Origin: Mactromeris polynyma
Taxonomy: Eukaryota > Mollusca > Bivalvia > Venerida > Mactridae
NCBI GenBank assembly: GCA_032209605.1
Contig: JASFXZ010000056.1
Location: forward strand, 1,178,001-1,242,000
Direction of reading: 5' to 3'
Length of the DNA stretch: 64,000 nucleotides
Shown here: positions 33,337 through 46,139 of the stretch, in pieces
How the letters are laid out: each line of letters begins with the position of its first letter
How positions within the stretch are numbered: position 1 is the stretch's first letter
Made by a program: the position numbers and the translations under genes
The notes under the pieces: generated by a model
Seen by the model: the letters and a program-made list of their open reading frames with translations, nothing else
What the model was told of the DNA's origin: nothing
Databases searched by the model: none

Positions 33337-34741
33337 AGGTTCACGAAACCATACTTTTGGCCCTGCAAATTTTTAATTTATAAAGTTAAAAGTTTCCAGC
33401 TAGTAACCCGATCTTATAATAAAATAATATATTTAATTAAAATAATACTTGCCTGTGTTATATATAACCAATTTTTCACAAATTACTTGTTATTTTTTAA
33501 AATAACATGACATTAAGTATACCCGATTTTTACATTTTGGCATATTTTCCGTAATTTCACGTTAATTTTTCTCTTTTAAAAATATGAAGGCACCTTTTCG
33601 ACACCAAGATTTTTTGCATACAGCTTAACTATCCCTATATAAGTATATATTTAAAATATAAAAGTGTCGGTAATATGCCTTCTATCCTAAAATCAAGTTT
33701 AATTGTTGTTGAATGACAAACGGCGGCTATTCGACCTACGTAACATACTGGTCGGTAACATATGTTGTAGTTAAATTAAGTTTACTTATCCTTCAACATT
33801 ATACAAATGCATCACAACTAAACCAAAACGTGTTGTTTTTTTCCAAATAATATGTTTGTTTTCACACAAAAGACAAAAAAAATTAACTAGATATCCGCGT
33901 CTGCGACCTATCCGAATTACGGCATATTCTACTCAAGGGAAGCTACTCAGCATGTTGACAGTACGGCGTTGTTAGCAACCAGCTACTTCTCGCAGTTATT
34001 GTTCAACTACAACTTAATTTCTCTCCCAATAAAGACAAATATGTAAGTATGGTTCCCCTTTTATTATGTTTTATGTAGCGTATGCTATTTTTTATGGCTA
34101 TGAATTGCATACGGTAGATTTAATGCACAGCCGATTTGCGACTGTCCTGACGACGTATATATATCATGTTGATTTAATGTAGACACTGTCGCTGGCAGTA
34201 TTAAGACCAATTAAAATAATCATTTCGGATTTTTAACAATTATTAGTTGATACAATAAGCATACGTACTAAGTATTTAAAATATTAGGGAAGTATTGCTG
34301 TGACGATAAAAATATCAATACCTTAATGTATCATTTTATTACATGACGCTTTCGTAGCCCAGCAGTTGACGAGTTGGTGTATTGCTGTGACGATAAAAAT
34401 ATCAATACCTTAATGTATCATTTTATTACATGACGCTTTCGTAGCCCAGCAGTTGAAGAGTTGGTTTACCATATAGGAGGTGAGGGTTCGATTCCCACTT
34501 GAGGTACTTTTTTATTTTTAATACTTATTACAGTTTCTTAATATCTGATATGTACATTAAAAGGCATTGTGGTATAAAATGGTGAAAATACCATTATGGT
34601 ACAACTGTTGCCATAGCAACCAAAATATGTATTTGAATATCAAACGGTTGCTATTTTATTGAATCTAAATGACTGTTCTAACCAATAAAATGGATATATA
34701 ACATTTCCTGAACATGGCATTTTTGTACCCTTTGTGAACCT
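33337..34741. mobile_element. 1.4-kb terminal-inverted-repeat element in sulfotransferase copy 3
   Basis: Ends AGGTTCACGAAACCATAC and (reverse complement) AGGTTCACAAAGGGTAC match best over the first 8-11 bases. Both sides are flanked by AGCT (33333-33336 and 34742-34745). Joining the flanks with one AGCT gives an open frame on the minus strand, from ...NETVK through SSL to NNLYTNT..., so I infer an insertion with a 4-bp target duplication. It encodes no transposase; a SINE-like block lies inside. The superfamily is unknown to me. Confidence 0.6.
34292..34520 (+). repeat. tRNA-derived SINE head with ~83-bp tandem duplication
   Basis: 'TAGCCCAGCAGTTG' (A-box-like) and 'GGGTTCGATTCC' (B box) have tRNA spacing at 34434-34506, followed by T-runs. 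The preceding ~83 bp ('TATTGCTGTGACGATAAAAA' through 'AGCCCAGCAGTTGA') is present twice in tandem, starting near 34296 and 34379. Confidence 0.65.
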
Positions 34742-35176
34742 AGCTCTTTACTGTTTCGTTGGGTTGAACAACTGACCTTGCTCCACTATCAAATGATTGT
34801 GTAGATTGTTTAGATGAGGTGATCGCAGTCGCTCCAGTGACCGCGATGGATGACGACGATATTGTGTCAGTCGTAAAAGTATTAGATATACTGCTCTTTT
34901 TATGCGCATGCGCAGTTTGTTTACTTGCGATGGCGGCAACAACAGTTGTTAATTTACCCGATGTTAAAGCGTCGAAGCGCGAACGGGCGTCTGCTGTGAA
35001 ATTAGATTTTTTACCGTGCCGGAAGGAATTGGATGAGAACTCTGTAGTGGTGAACGTTTCTGAATTTATAACACCGGCTTTGGATTCGGTCATTGTCTTT
35101 CTGATTAGACTGTTCGAAGGTTTCTCGGTGGTCGGATGACGTTGCACCACACCCACATTCGTCAGGCTGATCTCTT

Positions 35177-37010
35177 AAATATATAATGACCTTATCTGTA
35201 TTTGAATACAAACAATTTTTTAACAAGGACCGAACGAACTGTAGTCCGGTTTTACAGCCAATAAAACATAACTATCTGATCAGCCATTGTTTCATTCAAG
35301 TGGGTCGCTTGAGTTCACCGCATTCGTGCCTGTTGAGTTGTAAAACAAGCTGACTGCTATACTATCGAAGCTGAATTCCAAGGTCAGCAGGAAGTATATT
35401 TTGCATACTGGCCAATGAAAATCTCTAGTAAATCATATTCAGTAAAACCTCACATAAAAACCACCTCAATAAAAAGACATTGTTACAAGGATGGTGACTT
35501 CGACGAAGGTAACTTTTGATCTAATTTTAGATGTACTCATTATTTGTCTAAACGACATCATGATCCATTGATACATTGACCTGATATTTGATTGAAAGGT
35601 ACAGTAAAACCTCGCATATCGAGATGGTCTGTAAATGAGGGTTTACTTTATAACCTGATATTGTTTGCTTTGTCAGGTCTCTTGGTCACATGACTTTTAT
35701 CTCACGTCACATGACCACGTGACTAGTCGGACTATTTTCACTTAAGTATCGCGACGTAATCAGTTTTCCGGACTTACTAAAACAATGGATTTTTCAATTT
35801 AATACTAGCACACTTGCATCTATTCGTATATATACACTAAAATGTTCATTTCCCCAAAAATGTTCTTTTTTTCATTCAAACAATGCTTAATCTTATCCAT
35901 TATTAGACAAACTCGGTTTGCATTTTGACCCAAATTTAAGTGCTTACTGGAACACGTAGTGAACTATGCAGTCAAACAAATTGTCAGCTGTTTACACCAT
36001 TCGAACAAAATCATGTCGAAAAGTTGAGTCCGCCTACGTTTGAACTCATCAACGATAACCGCGCGGTCGAGTTTCTCACGAAAATAACGTATTGCAGTAC
36101 GTACCCCATCCATCTTCTCAATATTTGATTTAGAATCCCAGTCCAGTTTAACCCATTTGTGCTGAAAATCCCTTTGCAATAGAAAATGGCACTGATATAC
36201 TGAATGTACAGATGAATTCCTTGTTTTCTAGTGCAGTTTTAAATGTCCAAATATTCATGAAATAAATGTAAATATCATGAATGTGTTCACACGTTCTGCG
36301 GCACTTGACATTCTCGTCATTGCGTAAACAATCCGAGGGAAATTGCATATGAGCTAATTGTAATGCTTATATTTTGGCTCTTACTCAAATTGTTGCTCAC
36401 CCGATAACTTCCTCCGCCTTGCCTGATAAACTGTCCACGTCACTAACCTATTATTCTATTTGACCCGTCGCTTTAAATCGGTCAATATTGCGTAACACCC
36501 CTATATGTGCATTTGCATTTTTTTCGCTCGAGCAATGTCTGAACAAACGTGAAATCAGTCAAACATTTTCGATACTGTTTAACATATCCACGCTACAATT
36601 TGAATAATTTTAAAATCCCATTGCCAAGACACTCTGATCGCCAAAGTATTTAACTTTAGTGGTGTTTGACAGAAGTGACTCAATTGCTGCTCTTTCAGGA
36701 GAATATATCGTGGTACATATTGTGATGCAATGCTGAAGTATTGCGATATATCGTGGTACATATTGTGATGCAATGCTGAAGTATTGCGATATATATTTTA
36801 TTCCTGTTTGTACTACATTTGATGCAAATTATTATGTCAATAATTATTGCTGAAATTTAACAATACATAACAGAAAAACTATTGTATCATTTTTTTAATG
36901 AATACGTGTATTTATAAAGGTCGCTAAAACGCATCCATTAAAAGCATGTAACATAAAGCAAATAATTCTATATATGTTTATGAGCGTCGCTGTACAATTT
37001 CTAACATATT
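35177..37010. other. Unassigned, with MITE ends and a 46-bp duplication
   Basis: 'CAGTAAAACCTCACATAAAA' near 35442 is one end of the CAGTAAAACCTCA family; a second TIR-like pair lies at 35599-35652. At 36693-36790 a 46-bp unit ('ATATCGTGGTACATATTGTG') is repeated about twice. I looked here for the missing anchor exon of copy 3 on the minus strand and found none convincing. Confidence 0.4.
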
Positions 37011-37016
37011 CTTTAA

Positions 37017-37175
37017 GTGACGTCATTTCCAGTTAACGTCACATGTGACGTCACCATGTACTGACAGCAGTATTTGCCCCATATGAAAATGAAGTGACCA
37101 TATGGAGTAAACATTGTTTCCTCCTTGCATTTAGTGACCTCACATGTTGCGTTTTCTTGAAATGACGTCACTCAC
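37017..37175. mobile_element. MITE with TGACGTCA terminal inverted repeats, copy 2
   Basis: Left end 'TGACGTCATTTCCAGTTAAC', right end inverted 'TTCTTGAAATGACGTCA', with inner 'ACGTCACATGTGACGT'. Same family as 9345-9480. Confidence 0.7.
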
Positions 37176-38039
37176 CGAAGATGTTGTAAATCCCATAGCA
37201 GCCCTCATATTGACTTGATCTATTTCAACCATGAGCGCTTTATGTGGTTTTGTACCTACCAGCAATGATAGAATTTTATTGTAAATGTAAATTTATATAA
37301 CACGCTTGTGTACATTCATAAATATACTAACATTGAAAAGTGTACCTAAAAATATTCAAAAATACCCAAACTTGACAATGATGTAGTCAAAATCATGAAT
37401 ATTGACCAAAATAGAGAATTATAACTACAATATATACATCGCAAAAGAAATGACCAAACTTAAGAATTACATGTATATAAAAATACCAAAATAATTTACC
37501 AAAATTTAAAAAATCTTTTAAAAAAGATAAACGGCGTAGATGGAATCATATCTTGCCGTATGCAACAAAAGAGTAGAAGTTTTCGATTGAAAACTATGAA
37601 TAAAATATAACGCTATACAAAAAGTGTTCGCGTAATATGGACCATCTTTTGACAAACGAAACGTTATTTATCGCTATATATTTTTGTATACCATGTGCCA
37701 TTAATTAAAAAAATAACATTTGCGCAACACCCTTTTTAGAATAATGGAAATATTTCCTAATTTGGAACTCTGATTACGCTAGATGGGTACGATACGGGGA
37801 AAAGAAGTATCTTCCAACGATAAATTAACGGAAAATATGAAATTGAAAGAAATCGTGTGAATATTTAGCAGAAAAAATAACACATACCATCTACTTAATA
37901 CGTCTCGTCTTGCATCAAATTTTAAAAAGACTTGATAAAAAGTGAAGTATCTTTTCGAGATACCCATTTGGTGCCTCTCCTCCTAAAATATGCATGTGCT
38001 GCTTTCTTGATCATTATCATTAACTTTCATTCACTAACT
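37176..38039. other. Unassigned AT-rich sequence
   Basis: No gene. The 62-codon minus frame at 37779-37967 is hydrophobic in places but does not resemble the sulfotransferase anchor exon. Confidence 0.4.
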
Positions 38040-39844
38040 TAGCCACCCCACTGTGTTTCGACAGCATGATGAAATTGCCTTGGGCAGTAGTTTGACCTCT
38101 TAGGGGTGTATAGAACAACAATGACTTAAACGTGATGTTTCAAATAAATCTTCAATCACGGCAACAACTACAATTGCAGTGGAAACAGAAAATGTGTAGT
38201 AAACAAAAATAATACATTTTCGTAAATAAGTTTGTTATCTCGAAAGTATGTGCAAATTAAGACTGGTATTCAGGTAAATTGTCGCAGATTGTTTAAAGAT
38301 GAATTTATAAGATCAGAAAACTAGCTTATAAGAACAACAAGAGTGTTGCAGTAAACTGTCGTAGCGGACATTTGAATAATTAAACATGGCTTACAACCTT
38401 AAATAGAGCTACAAGAACTAACTTGATAACGATTGACGTTTGTGAACGATTAAAAAACAGGATTTGGGATTTATCATGATCATTCTATGAATACTGTGTA
38501 TATATGTAGAAAAATACCAAATGTCGTGTCTTCCCCCGTTATGTAGGTTATATAGGTCCTTTGTCTGATTAATTGCAACATCTCTATTACAATATATATA
38601 AATACAGGGATCGAATTAAGCGTGTTCCATATAAATAGCATCACTACAAATATTTTCACTTCAGTATAAAGTTAAACAGAATCATCGCTAAAATTGTTTT
38701 GATTGTAATACAGTTTTACTGTGTTAAAGTTCACACCTTTACAGATCAAAACGTCAAGCTGTATATTGCCACCCAATATAATTGACCATACCAATATTTC
38801 ATCTCGAGGCTATTCTATAAAAGTCCTATATTTCCACAAATTCCCACGTAAAAGCGCTTTCGGTGTTAATTAACAGTTTGTATAATCGCTACATCTGGAT
38901 ATATCACTTTCAACAGATGCCGTGTATGGACGCCGATAAAGCGTACACAACAATACCTAGTGTATTCTAAATTATAAATGAACAGAACAGAACTAAATCT
39001 GACTATTCTCAACAAAAATCGTTGAAAACTAAAATGCTAACATGAAAGATAATCCACATTACAGCAAAAAAGTGCCATCGAAAGGACATAATTTTACAAC
39101 AACAACAAAATATCAGACGAGAATAATGAAAGAAATTCGAGATTTGTTTAGTACATTGCTAACTTTAACAAATAATGGAAGCAAGAAGCAAGTAATTATT
39201 TAAATTTATAAAAAAAACCATGGTATTGTTCATTTAATCAAGAAAATAGACATAAGTGCTAAAATGTTTCTACTTAATGGAATCCCTAAACGTTTGGAAA
39301 TGGACAATTTTACTGATTTTACTCTATGTTGTATGTAATAAAGGTGATACTTTTAAAATCAAATTGGAAGCAAGAAGATATTTTGTTAGAACAAATATTT
39401 TTAAACTAAATGAAAGATAATAAATTGAAAAATATTGTCATAACTGCTAAAATATTCTAGTATTAAGACAAAGTGTTTAAATTTACGTATGAAAATAATT
39501 TCCGTCTATAATCTATTGATCAAAACTGGTAGACCTGGGAACTCGATATCGATTTTCGGGACATTTTCAAGGGAGACAATCCACTGCGATAAGCCAGCTA
39601 AAAGGCACGGAAAGCTGCGTATGGAACCAAGTAAATCTTCCAATGTGTTGCATTTTTAAGAATTGCTCTTCATATACAACATTTTACAGGTCTAAAATGT
39701 AGGTCAACACATCAATGTTATACACAGAATTAAGATTGATACAAAAATATGTAAAAATATCAAAGATAAAGACACAAACCTCCATAAAACTTACCAAAAT
39801 TGAATATACTACCTCAAATTACTAAAAGTAACATCAAAATAGAA

Positions 39845-40278
39845 AGTTGCTACAGGGAACACCACATGCATATGACAGTGCCTGTCCACCCAGACCTCCA
39901 GGACAACAATCAATAACACATACGGCATTTGAGTAGGCTCAAGGGCACATACGTAAGGAACAATGGCGCAAGAAATGGCCTGGCCGACCATAAAGGATAA
40001 CAATCACAATCAAAGTGGACACATAGGGGGCGGGGGTAATGGACGGAAGATACCACAGGACAACCCAAGAAATTTGGCAGCACCAGGTCGAATGTGGGGA
40101 GGAACCAACACGAACACCACATAAAGTGTAAGAACCGCACTGGGGAAGGGAAATTTAACATACATTTAAAACACAAATAGAAATAATAACTATGCATCGA
40201 TTTATAGCATTGGAACTGTCAGTAAAAATACTGGGGGTTTAAATTGATTTAACAGCTAGTTAACCTCACACTAAATCG
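39845..40278 (-). repeat. Dispersed repeat family A, right-arm copy
   Basis: Inverted partner of 20225-20672. Minus frames of 64 and 95 codons are repeat shadows. Confidence 0.8.
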
Positions 40279-40574
40279 CGCTATGGTCATTAATTTCCAA
40301 CATATACACATAAATTACCCAAGTATGCAGTAAAACTAAGCATTAAAAGCATTAAAAGCATTAAAAGCACAAATTATCAACATCAGAATGCGAAATAACC
40401 AGAAAATATCAAATAAATAACCCCCGATCAAACAGCACAATTTTAAACAAACTTGAGAATAATATTAAAAGAATTGACGATATTTAGACGAAGACTTTCA
40501 CTTTTCAAGCAGTGTAATCTTGTCATGCATTGTTGAATGTTAATTTTATAGTGACTGATCGTTATAAATGAGAT

Positions 40575-43500
40575 TTAGTATGTATCAGGAGGATAGCCAC
40601 TATAATTAAACATTTCAATATCCACTTGATATATGTCTCTAATTGTCTCTATAACTGCTGCATCCACGTTTCTGTAGGCATTCACTAGAGCTCTCTGTCG
40701 TTTTTGTTTAGAGTCGCTCGATGCCATCTTAGTTTCATTGACAGTTTCCATGAAAACTTCTGAGACGTATTTAATATCCTCATATTGATAATTGGTTGGA
40801 AACTTTGATGCTGGCAATTCAATATTATCGGGTATATAACCTTGAATCTGGAAAGATTTCCAAAGTCTTTCAACTAATGTTTTCTCGCTTATACATTTAC
40901 GAGACTTCTTTGTTTTGATAAAAGCCGTCTCGATTATTCCTGGGACCGTATATTCTATTCTATGTTCGTGTAAAGCAGAAACAATCACGTTTAATTTATC
41001 CTCCTCAACACCAAGATCATTTAATGTATATTCAACGTCTGTTGCAAAACTTTCCTGCTTCACTAGATAAGTGGTGTTAACATCACATGGTCGACATAGT
41101 GATACTATAGGGGCCAAGTGACGTCGTAAAGTTTTCCCAGAACGAACCTGTCTGATAATATAATTTAAAAAGTCTTGGAAAGATACATCTAGTGCGCATG
41201 CGCGTGAACGTTTCACTTGCGTCATTTGTTTCCCTGATGTGCGTACTGCAAAGCTAAGACCTGGCCTAAGCATAAGAAATACTTTATCGATAAATGCCGA
41301 ATACAGCCGACTAAATGGATCACGTGACACTATGACGGTTTGTAACTCTGCAGCTTTCTCGAAAGATATTTTAAAATTCCTTATACCACCATGAACATTG
41401 ACCCTTTTCTTCTTAAACGTACTGTCTGCTTTCCCGGACCCTTCAGCCAGAACAGCAAATGCTTGGGTCCAAAATGTAGAACCCGATTTCGGAACTTTGC
41501 AATAAGCAAATTGATATTCTTTACTGTTAAAGAATTCGGTAGAGTTTTTACCACGGTATTCATTTTTCCTCAATAGTATTCTATTCTTGCATGTTTCCCG
41601 TATATGTTCTATTCTGTTTGTCTGAACAGTTGAATAACTGCTGTCAATATTTGGCATCCTTCTTACACCAGCCTTGCTTCCGTTGTATTCCGGTTTGTCA
41701 AACTGACCAGGAAGCGTTTTAGGGATAAATAATGATGACGATGACGATATTGTTGTTGTAGCAGTCGTTGATATATGGCGTTGTGTAACCTTGGAGTCAT
41801 GTGTTATCAATTTCATTTTGCGATTATGAAATCTTGTCTCTGAAACAGACAGAAATATGAAGGTTAGGAAATCCATAAAGTTGAAGTGCATTCCATATTT
41901 AACCCGAAGGTGATGAACATTTACAAGGTTGAACAAAACTCAAACTTGATTTTTATTTTGCGACACTGACTTTCAAGAAATAAAAGGCCTGAAGACGGCA
42001 TCACAATTGCAAATGTATATGTAAATTTAAAGGTATTTGAGGCTATCGTTTCGTAACATTTCGTGACGTTTTGCAATTAATTTCCCAATTGGCAATGTGA
42101 TACGGTGGGCCAGGGATACAAAACAAAACGTTCGCCACTGTTAGCCGTAACTGAACGCATGGTTGGTGTCTTACTCGCCTTCTGGTTTATAATGTGTACT
42201 CAGAGACGTTGTGAAGTACTATTTTCCATGAATGCATCACTGGCATTGAACAATCTTTGAATTCATTACATACCGCTCGATCCTAGTTATTTTATATTCA
42301 AGAATTTTCATGGATTTCGTTGGGAAATTGAAACACGCGAGTCGAATACGCAAGTGTACTGTATATCTACTGAACCAATAAAGAAACATTCGCTAAAGTG
42401 GGAAATTTCGTTACTTTTTAGAGTGGTCGTTTTGAAATATGTTCGTATTTTTTTTATATCAATTCATTAAAGACATTAAATCCGGGAAAAAGAAGTCTCT
42501 CACTCGGCCATCACCCCGGAATTATACGTCGGAATCCTTCGCCAGTTCTGCCTTATCCAATTGATGTGTCTTTCGGCTCTTTTGATGTCTGTTGCGGCGA
42601 AGACCCATCATAGGAACGACGTCCGTACAAACCTGAACGATTACGGAAGATGTAGCTGTAACCGTTGCAGTGAGAAACCGATTTCGTAGATGCTGTTTCA
42701 AGGTATAGCAGTTTTGATCTGGCGTAGTTACACGTGGTTTACCGCTCCGGGGTAAGTCGTCGGTTTCTCGGTCTGTGCGAATCGCCGCCAGAGACTCCTA
42801 ACTGCCTGTACAGATGACCCAACTTTTCCTTTAGAGCATCCCAATGGCTCTTTGTCGTGATTTATTTGGATATCCGCGACATTGAATTGCAGTAGTCAAA
42901 ACTTTTATTTCGAATGTTTTTGATTATTTTCTGATTGAAGTCGTCTTATGCAATATATCGAAAAGGAAGTGTTTCTACATGTTGACTGATCATGCCCCAC
43001 CCCGTGTGGCACGTGGAAATACCTTTTTGGTCGAATAAGCTGACCTTTATTTACATCAGGTGATTACCTGACCGATTTTGCAAAGTAAAAGGTCAATACA
43101 CGCTACTGCATGTACATGTTTATATACTTGTCACAATTAACCTTGACATTTTTAGATATACTTTACGAACGTTTCTTTTTTGGTCAGTGTATAAAGAAAT
43201 AAGTTACAACTGGATATAAACGATATTAGTTCTTTAAAGCCATAGGCAACAGGGTCAAATCATTCCATGTCATATTTCTAGTCACATCGAGAGAGCCCCA
43301 AAATAGCCCAAAATCGATCTAACATCATTTTCACACTGTGCTTAATCTGCTATGTCAAAATGATACAAATCAAGAACAGTACCAGTATGTAATTCATAAC
43401 ATAGAGTTTGTACCAATAATAGACATACTCCTCATAAATGTTTTTCTTAATGTTTTTTTTTTCTGGGGATGTCAACGGATATTCGAATATTCGTTTGTAG

Positions 43501-46035
43501 GGCCGAATATTCGAATACTGATTCGGCATTCGAAAGCGTGAAAATAATATCTGAAATTCGAAGTTTAACTTGATGCCTATCAGTTTTGTGTTTTAAACTG
43601 ACCACTTAAGTTGTAAAATAACCCACGATTACAAATGCTTTTAAGGGCCTAAGTGTCACTACTATTTATTTCACGCGTTTCGTTAGTATAGCGTGAAATG
43701 GTTGTCTTACGCGTAATATATACACAGTAGTGAGTTTTGATATGAAATTATTGAAAGTCCGCATACTATATATCATACAGTGAGGGTCAGTCGTGTGTAT
43801 GTTACGGTGAATGATATTGCTATGTGTGATATATATATTAGGTCATTCTACCGGACGACTTCATTCAAGGCAAATTTACATTTTATATGTTGTTCAAGAT
43901 GTTTTTCATACAATGGTTTTTAAAAGAATGTGACCCGACATTCAGGCGATCCGACGGGTAAAATACAATGTCATGGTCATCTGTATCGAAAAACGGGCAC
44001 AGTTTCCAGAGGATTTAGCCTAAATAGGTTTATCTCTGTTTTTTTCCTGGGCGAGTCGGATCGCAATTTTCGGCTTTATTTCCAACATGTTTTGTATTAT
44101 CGCATCCATTGCTTTTGTTATTACATAAAATTACCTTTCCGGCTGCACTGTCAAATATATACAGCTCGTCTGGTCTATACAGCTCGTCTGGTCTATACAG
44201 CTCGTCTGGTGTCGCAAAATATGTTGCTGTTGTTGTTGTATTTTGCTGTGTAGGGTGTAGCAAAGACAATAGAGTTATATCTATCTTGCCCCCAAATATA
44301 CAACATGACATGTCAATTACCACCTGTAGATTTTATTTTCACGCGTCAAATGTCATTCAGTACGACAATGCCCATCATTGCAACTTAATACACCTGAAAT
44401 CAGCTTTTATATTAAAAATATGTATTTTATCGAATATTCGAATGTTCGAATGCCGAATCAGTATTCGAATATTCGGACGTACAAACGAATATTTGAATAA
44501 CCGAATATTCGTTGACATCCCTAGTTTTGATCACTTCTACGCCATATATGATGTGACAATTACATGTAACACTTAAAAGGAGAGGAACAGAGAACCAGAG
44601 AGGACTTTACAACAAGTAACATATAGACAGACATAAAGCTACACAACAACCTCACTGCCTTAAATGATCAGTATTGAAACCGACGGAATACGTCGAAATT
44701 TAACCGACGGAATGCCAATCCCGCATTGTAAAGCGACATGACATTGTTCACTCGTCTAACATGGTTATATGATAGTTTCAAACCAACAAATTTGCACTAT
44801 GTTTTGCCACAATACTTTGTGTTTGTTTGACATGGGTAGGATTGTACACCGACAGTAACCAGTTTAAGACATCTAACGAAAGTTATGACTTGACAAATCG
44901 AAACGAATGTTCTAATTTATCGTTTTGCTGACGAACAGGGAATGACAGTGCTAATCATATTGAGACCGCCATATATAGCGTCGCAAGTCAATATTCTAGA
45001 AGGGGACATAATATAACATACGTTACAATTTATGCAAATAACAGCATATAAACTGTACTTACGTGTTGCAATTACATTTTATGCATTTCTCACATCCAAC
45101 ATCTCTTACGGGTGGGGTTAAAACGTCTCGATCATTCAGATTCGTCCGCTTATAACACAATGAAAATAAGGCGGAGTTAGACACGTTTTGGCCAATCCGA
45201 TTCGACTGTTTACGCTATAATTTAATGCTTGTGCATTCAAACTACATTTGTATTACCGTGATGCACCGGTCGGCTCTATCGCAATAATGTTTTCATTTGT
45301 TTGAAGTTTCAGGCTGCAAGCGTTTTCAAATCAATTCAATATATGAACAGTACCGTCCCACACGCCCAATGAAGCTTTTTTGAAAAATATATTTTACTTA
45401 CTAGTATTCACGCGGGATTGCAGAGCGGGAAACGGGAGTCACGCGCAGACTGTCAAATGTACAAACCATCTTGTAAATGGGACATACAAAACAACTCAAA
45501 GTAACACCTCAATTCACCAGAAATAAACAACTCAAAAAAGCACAAACCATACAGAACAACACAAAACTGCTATTACAACACAATCATGTCACAAAACAAC
45601 TCAAAACAATACAAACGATACAAACAATACAAAACAACAAAATCAACACAAAACTGCCTATTACAACACAATCATGTCACAAAACTACTCAAAACAATAC
45701 AAACGATACAAACAATACAAAACAACAAAATCAACATAAAACACCACCTATCTAGAGAGGAATAAATATATTATTCTCACAACAGGGGGGGTTGTTAGTT
45801 TTGTTGAAGGAAGATTCTGAAATTGTTATTACTATTTACACGACACAATGTTTTTGAAGAGAAGATGCTTAGGAAAATGACGCACTGAACAGTGATTTGA
45901 AAACGGAAATGAAATATTCATACCTGGCACATACAGCGTGACTTGATTGGCGTACATAAAATACGAACATATTACCAAAAGGCATATTACAATGATAGCA
46001 ATCAAGGGTTTTAATTGCTTGCGAACCTCATTCAT
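40575..46035 (-). CDS. Carbohydrate sulfotransferase (HNK-1/CHST8-14 type), copy 2
   Basis: Spliced from 46035-45924 and 41839-40575: the exons have exactly the lengths of copy 1, giving 458 codons and a TAA with no lesion. Anchor exon MNEVRKQLKP plus the same hydrophobic segment; KVPKSGSTFW at 152-161; SRDPFSRLYSAF at 209-220. The notable change is in the HW block, where copies 1 and 3 have NRHWAP but this one has RRHLAP (N276R, W279L), just before the conserved LCRPC. Trp in this position is a hallmark of the CHST8-14 family as I know it, so activity or specificity may have changed. Other differences (Ser44 region, Met229 to Arg) are scattered. The frame extends upstream of the acceptor to 41936 but that is intron. 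Role and location as for copy 1. Confidence 0.85.
42363..43193 (-). mobile_element. Internally deleted Tc1/mariner element, copy 2
   Basis: Same element at the same intron position as 17312-18168, with ends CTACTGAACCAATAAAGAAA and TACACTGACC (reverse). Dead. Confidence 0.8.
43464..44523. mobile_element. hAT-like MITE in sulfotransferase intron, copy 2, with nested insertion
   Basis: Ends 'GGGGATGTCAACG' and 'CGTTGACATCCCTAG'. Compared with 16606-17041, about 600 bp are inserted at 43663-44264 between 'GTCACTAC' and 'AATAGAGTTATATC'. Confidence 0.8.
43663..44264. mobile_element. ~600-bp insertion present only in the right arm
   Basis: Absent from the left arm, where the two flanks are contiguous. 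It holds three tandem 19-bp units 'TATACAGCTCGTCTGGTC' and a 'TGTTGTTGTTGTA' stretch. I see no clear terminal repeats, so its class is unknown. The frames of 107, 97 and 155 codons crossing it are unlikely to be genes. Confidence 0.6.
45490..45740. repeat. AC-rich tract, right arm, with internal duplication
   Basis: Two ~85-bp units beginning 'TATTACAACACAATCATGTC' lie in tandem; the left arm has one. The 92-codon plus frame is a by-product. Confidence 0.75.
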
Positions 46036-46045
46036 GATCGTCTTT
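45924..46045 (-). CDS. Sulfotransferase copy 2, exon 1 (tail and membrane anchor)
   Basis: On the minus strand the acceptor 'TTTGTGTCTTTTCAG' precedes 46045. The ATG is at 46035-46033 and the donor GTATGA follows 45924. The structure matches 15171-15292 base for base in length, including the phase-1 end. Residue 3 is Glu here, His in copy 1. Confidence 0.7.
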
Positions 46046-46139
46046 CTGAAAAGACACAAACAGTGCTATCAATGCATGTCAACACAACATCAATTTAGAG
46101 CCTCATCAACATAATTTGTGGCGTTCGGTCGGTCATTTT

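Larger units (their letters stand above)
32217..35173 (-). pseudogene. Carbohydrate sulfotransferase, copy 3, interrupted and truncated
   Basis: The catalytic part (33321-32515) has YCKVPKSGSTFWTQ (PAPS 5' site), VSRDPYSRLFSAY (3' site) and NRHWAP/LCRPC, so it is the same family as the inverted pair but clearly older. It stops at a TGA (32515-32517) where the intact paralogs have Arg362; CGA to TGA is likely. In-frame homology continues past it (WHSFQVQGFI ... SYKDINPQTIEEII), then a one-base shift restores 'DFEIFGYS' and a TAG at 32217-32219. The Ser/Thr-rich stem (34746-35156, and up to the AG acceptor at 35174) is separated from the catalytic part by a TIR element at 33337-34741. That acceptor also splits the codon in phase 1, as in the paralogs. 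A membrane-anchor exon was not found. Expressed product is unlikely. Confidence 0.75.

Noticed and set aside
33336..33363. Acceptor 'TTTGCAG' at 33363 as the start of copy 3's catalytic exon
   Set aside because: It is in phase 1 like the paralogs, but lies inside the TIR element; the stem frame beyond the element has its own phase-1 acceptor at 35174.
43930..44576. 107- and 155-codon frames in the right-arm intron
   Set aside because: They cross a MITE, its nested insertion and a tandem 19-bp repeat; the left arm lacks them.
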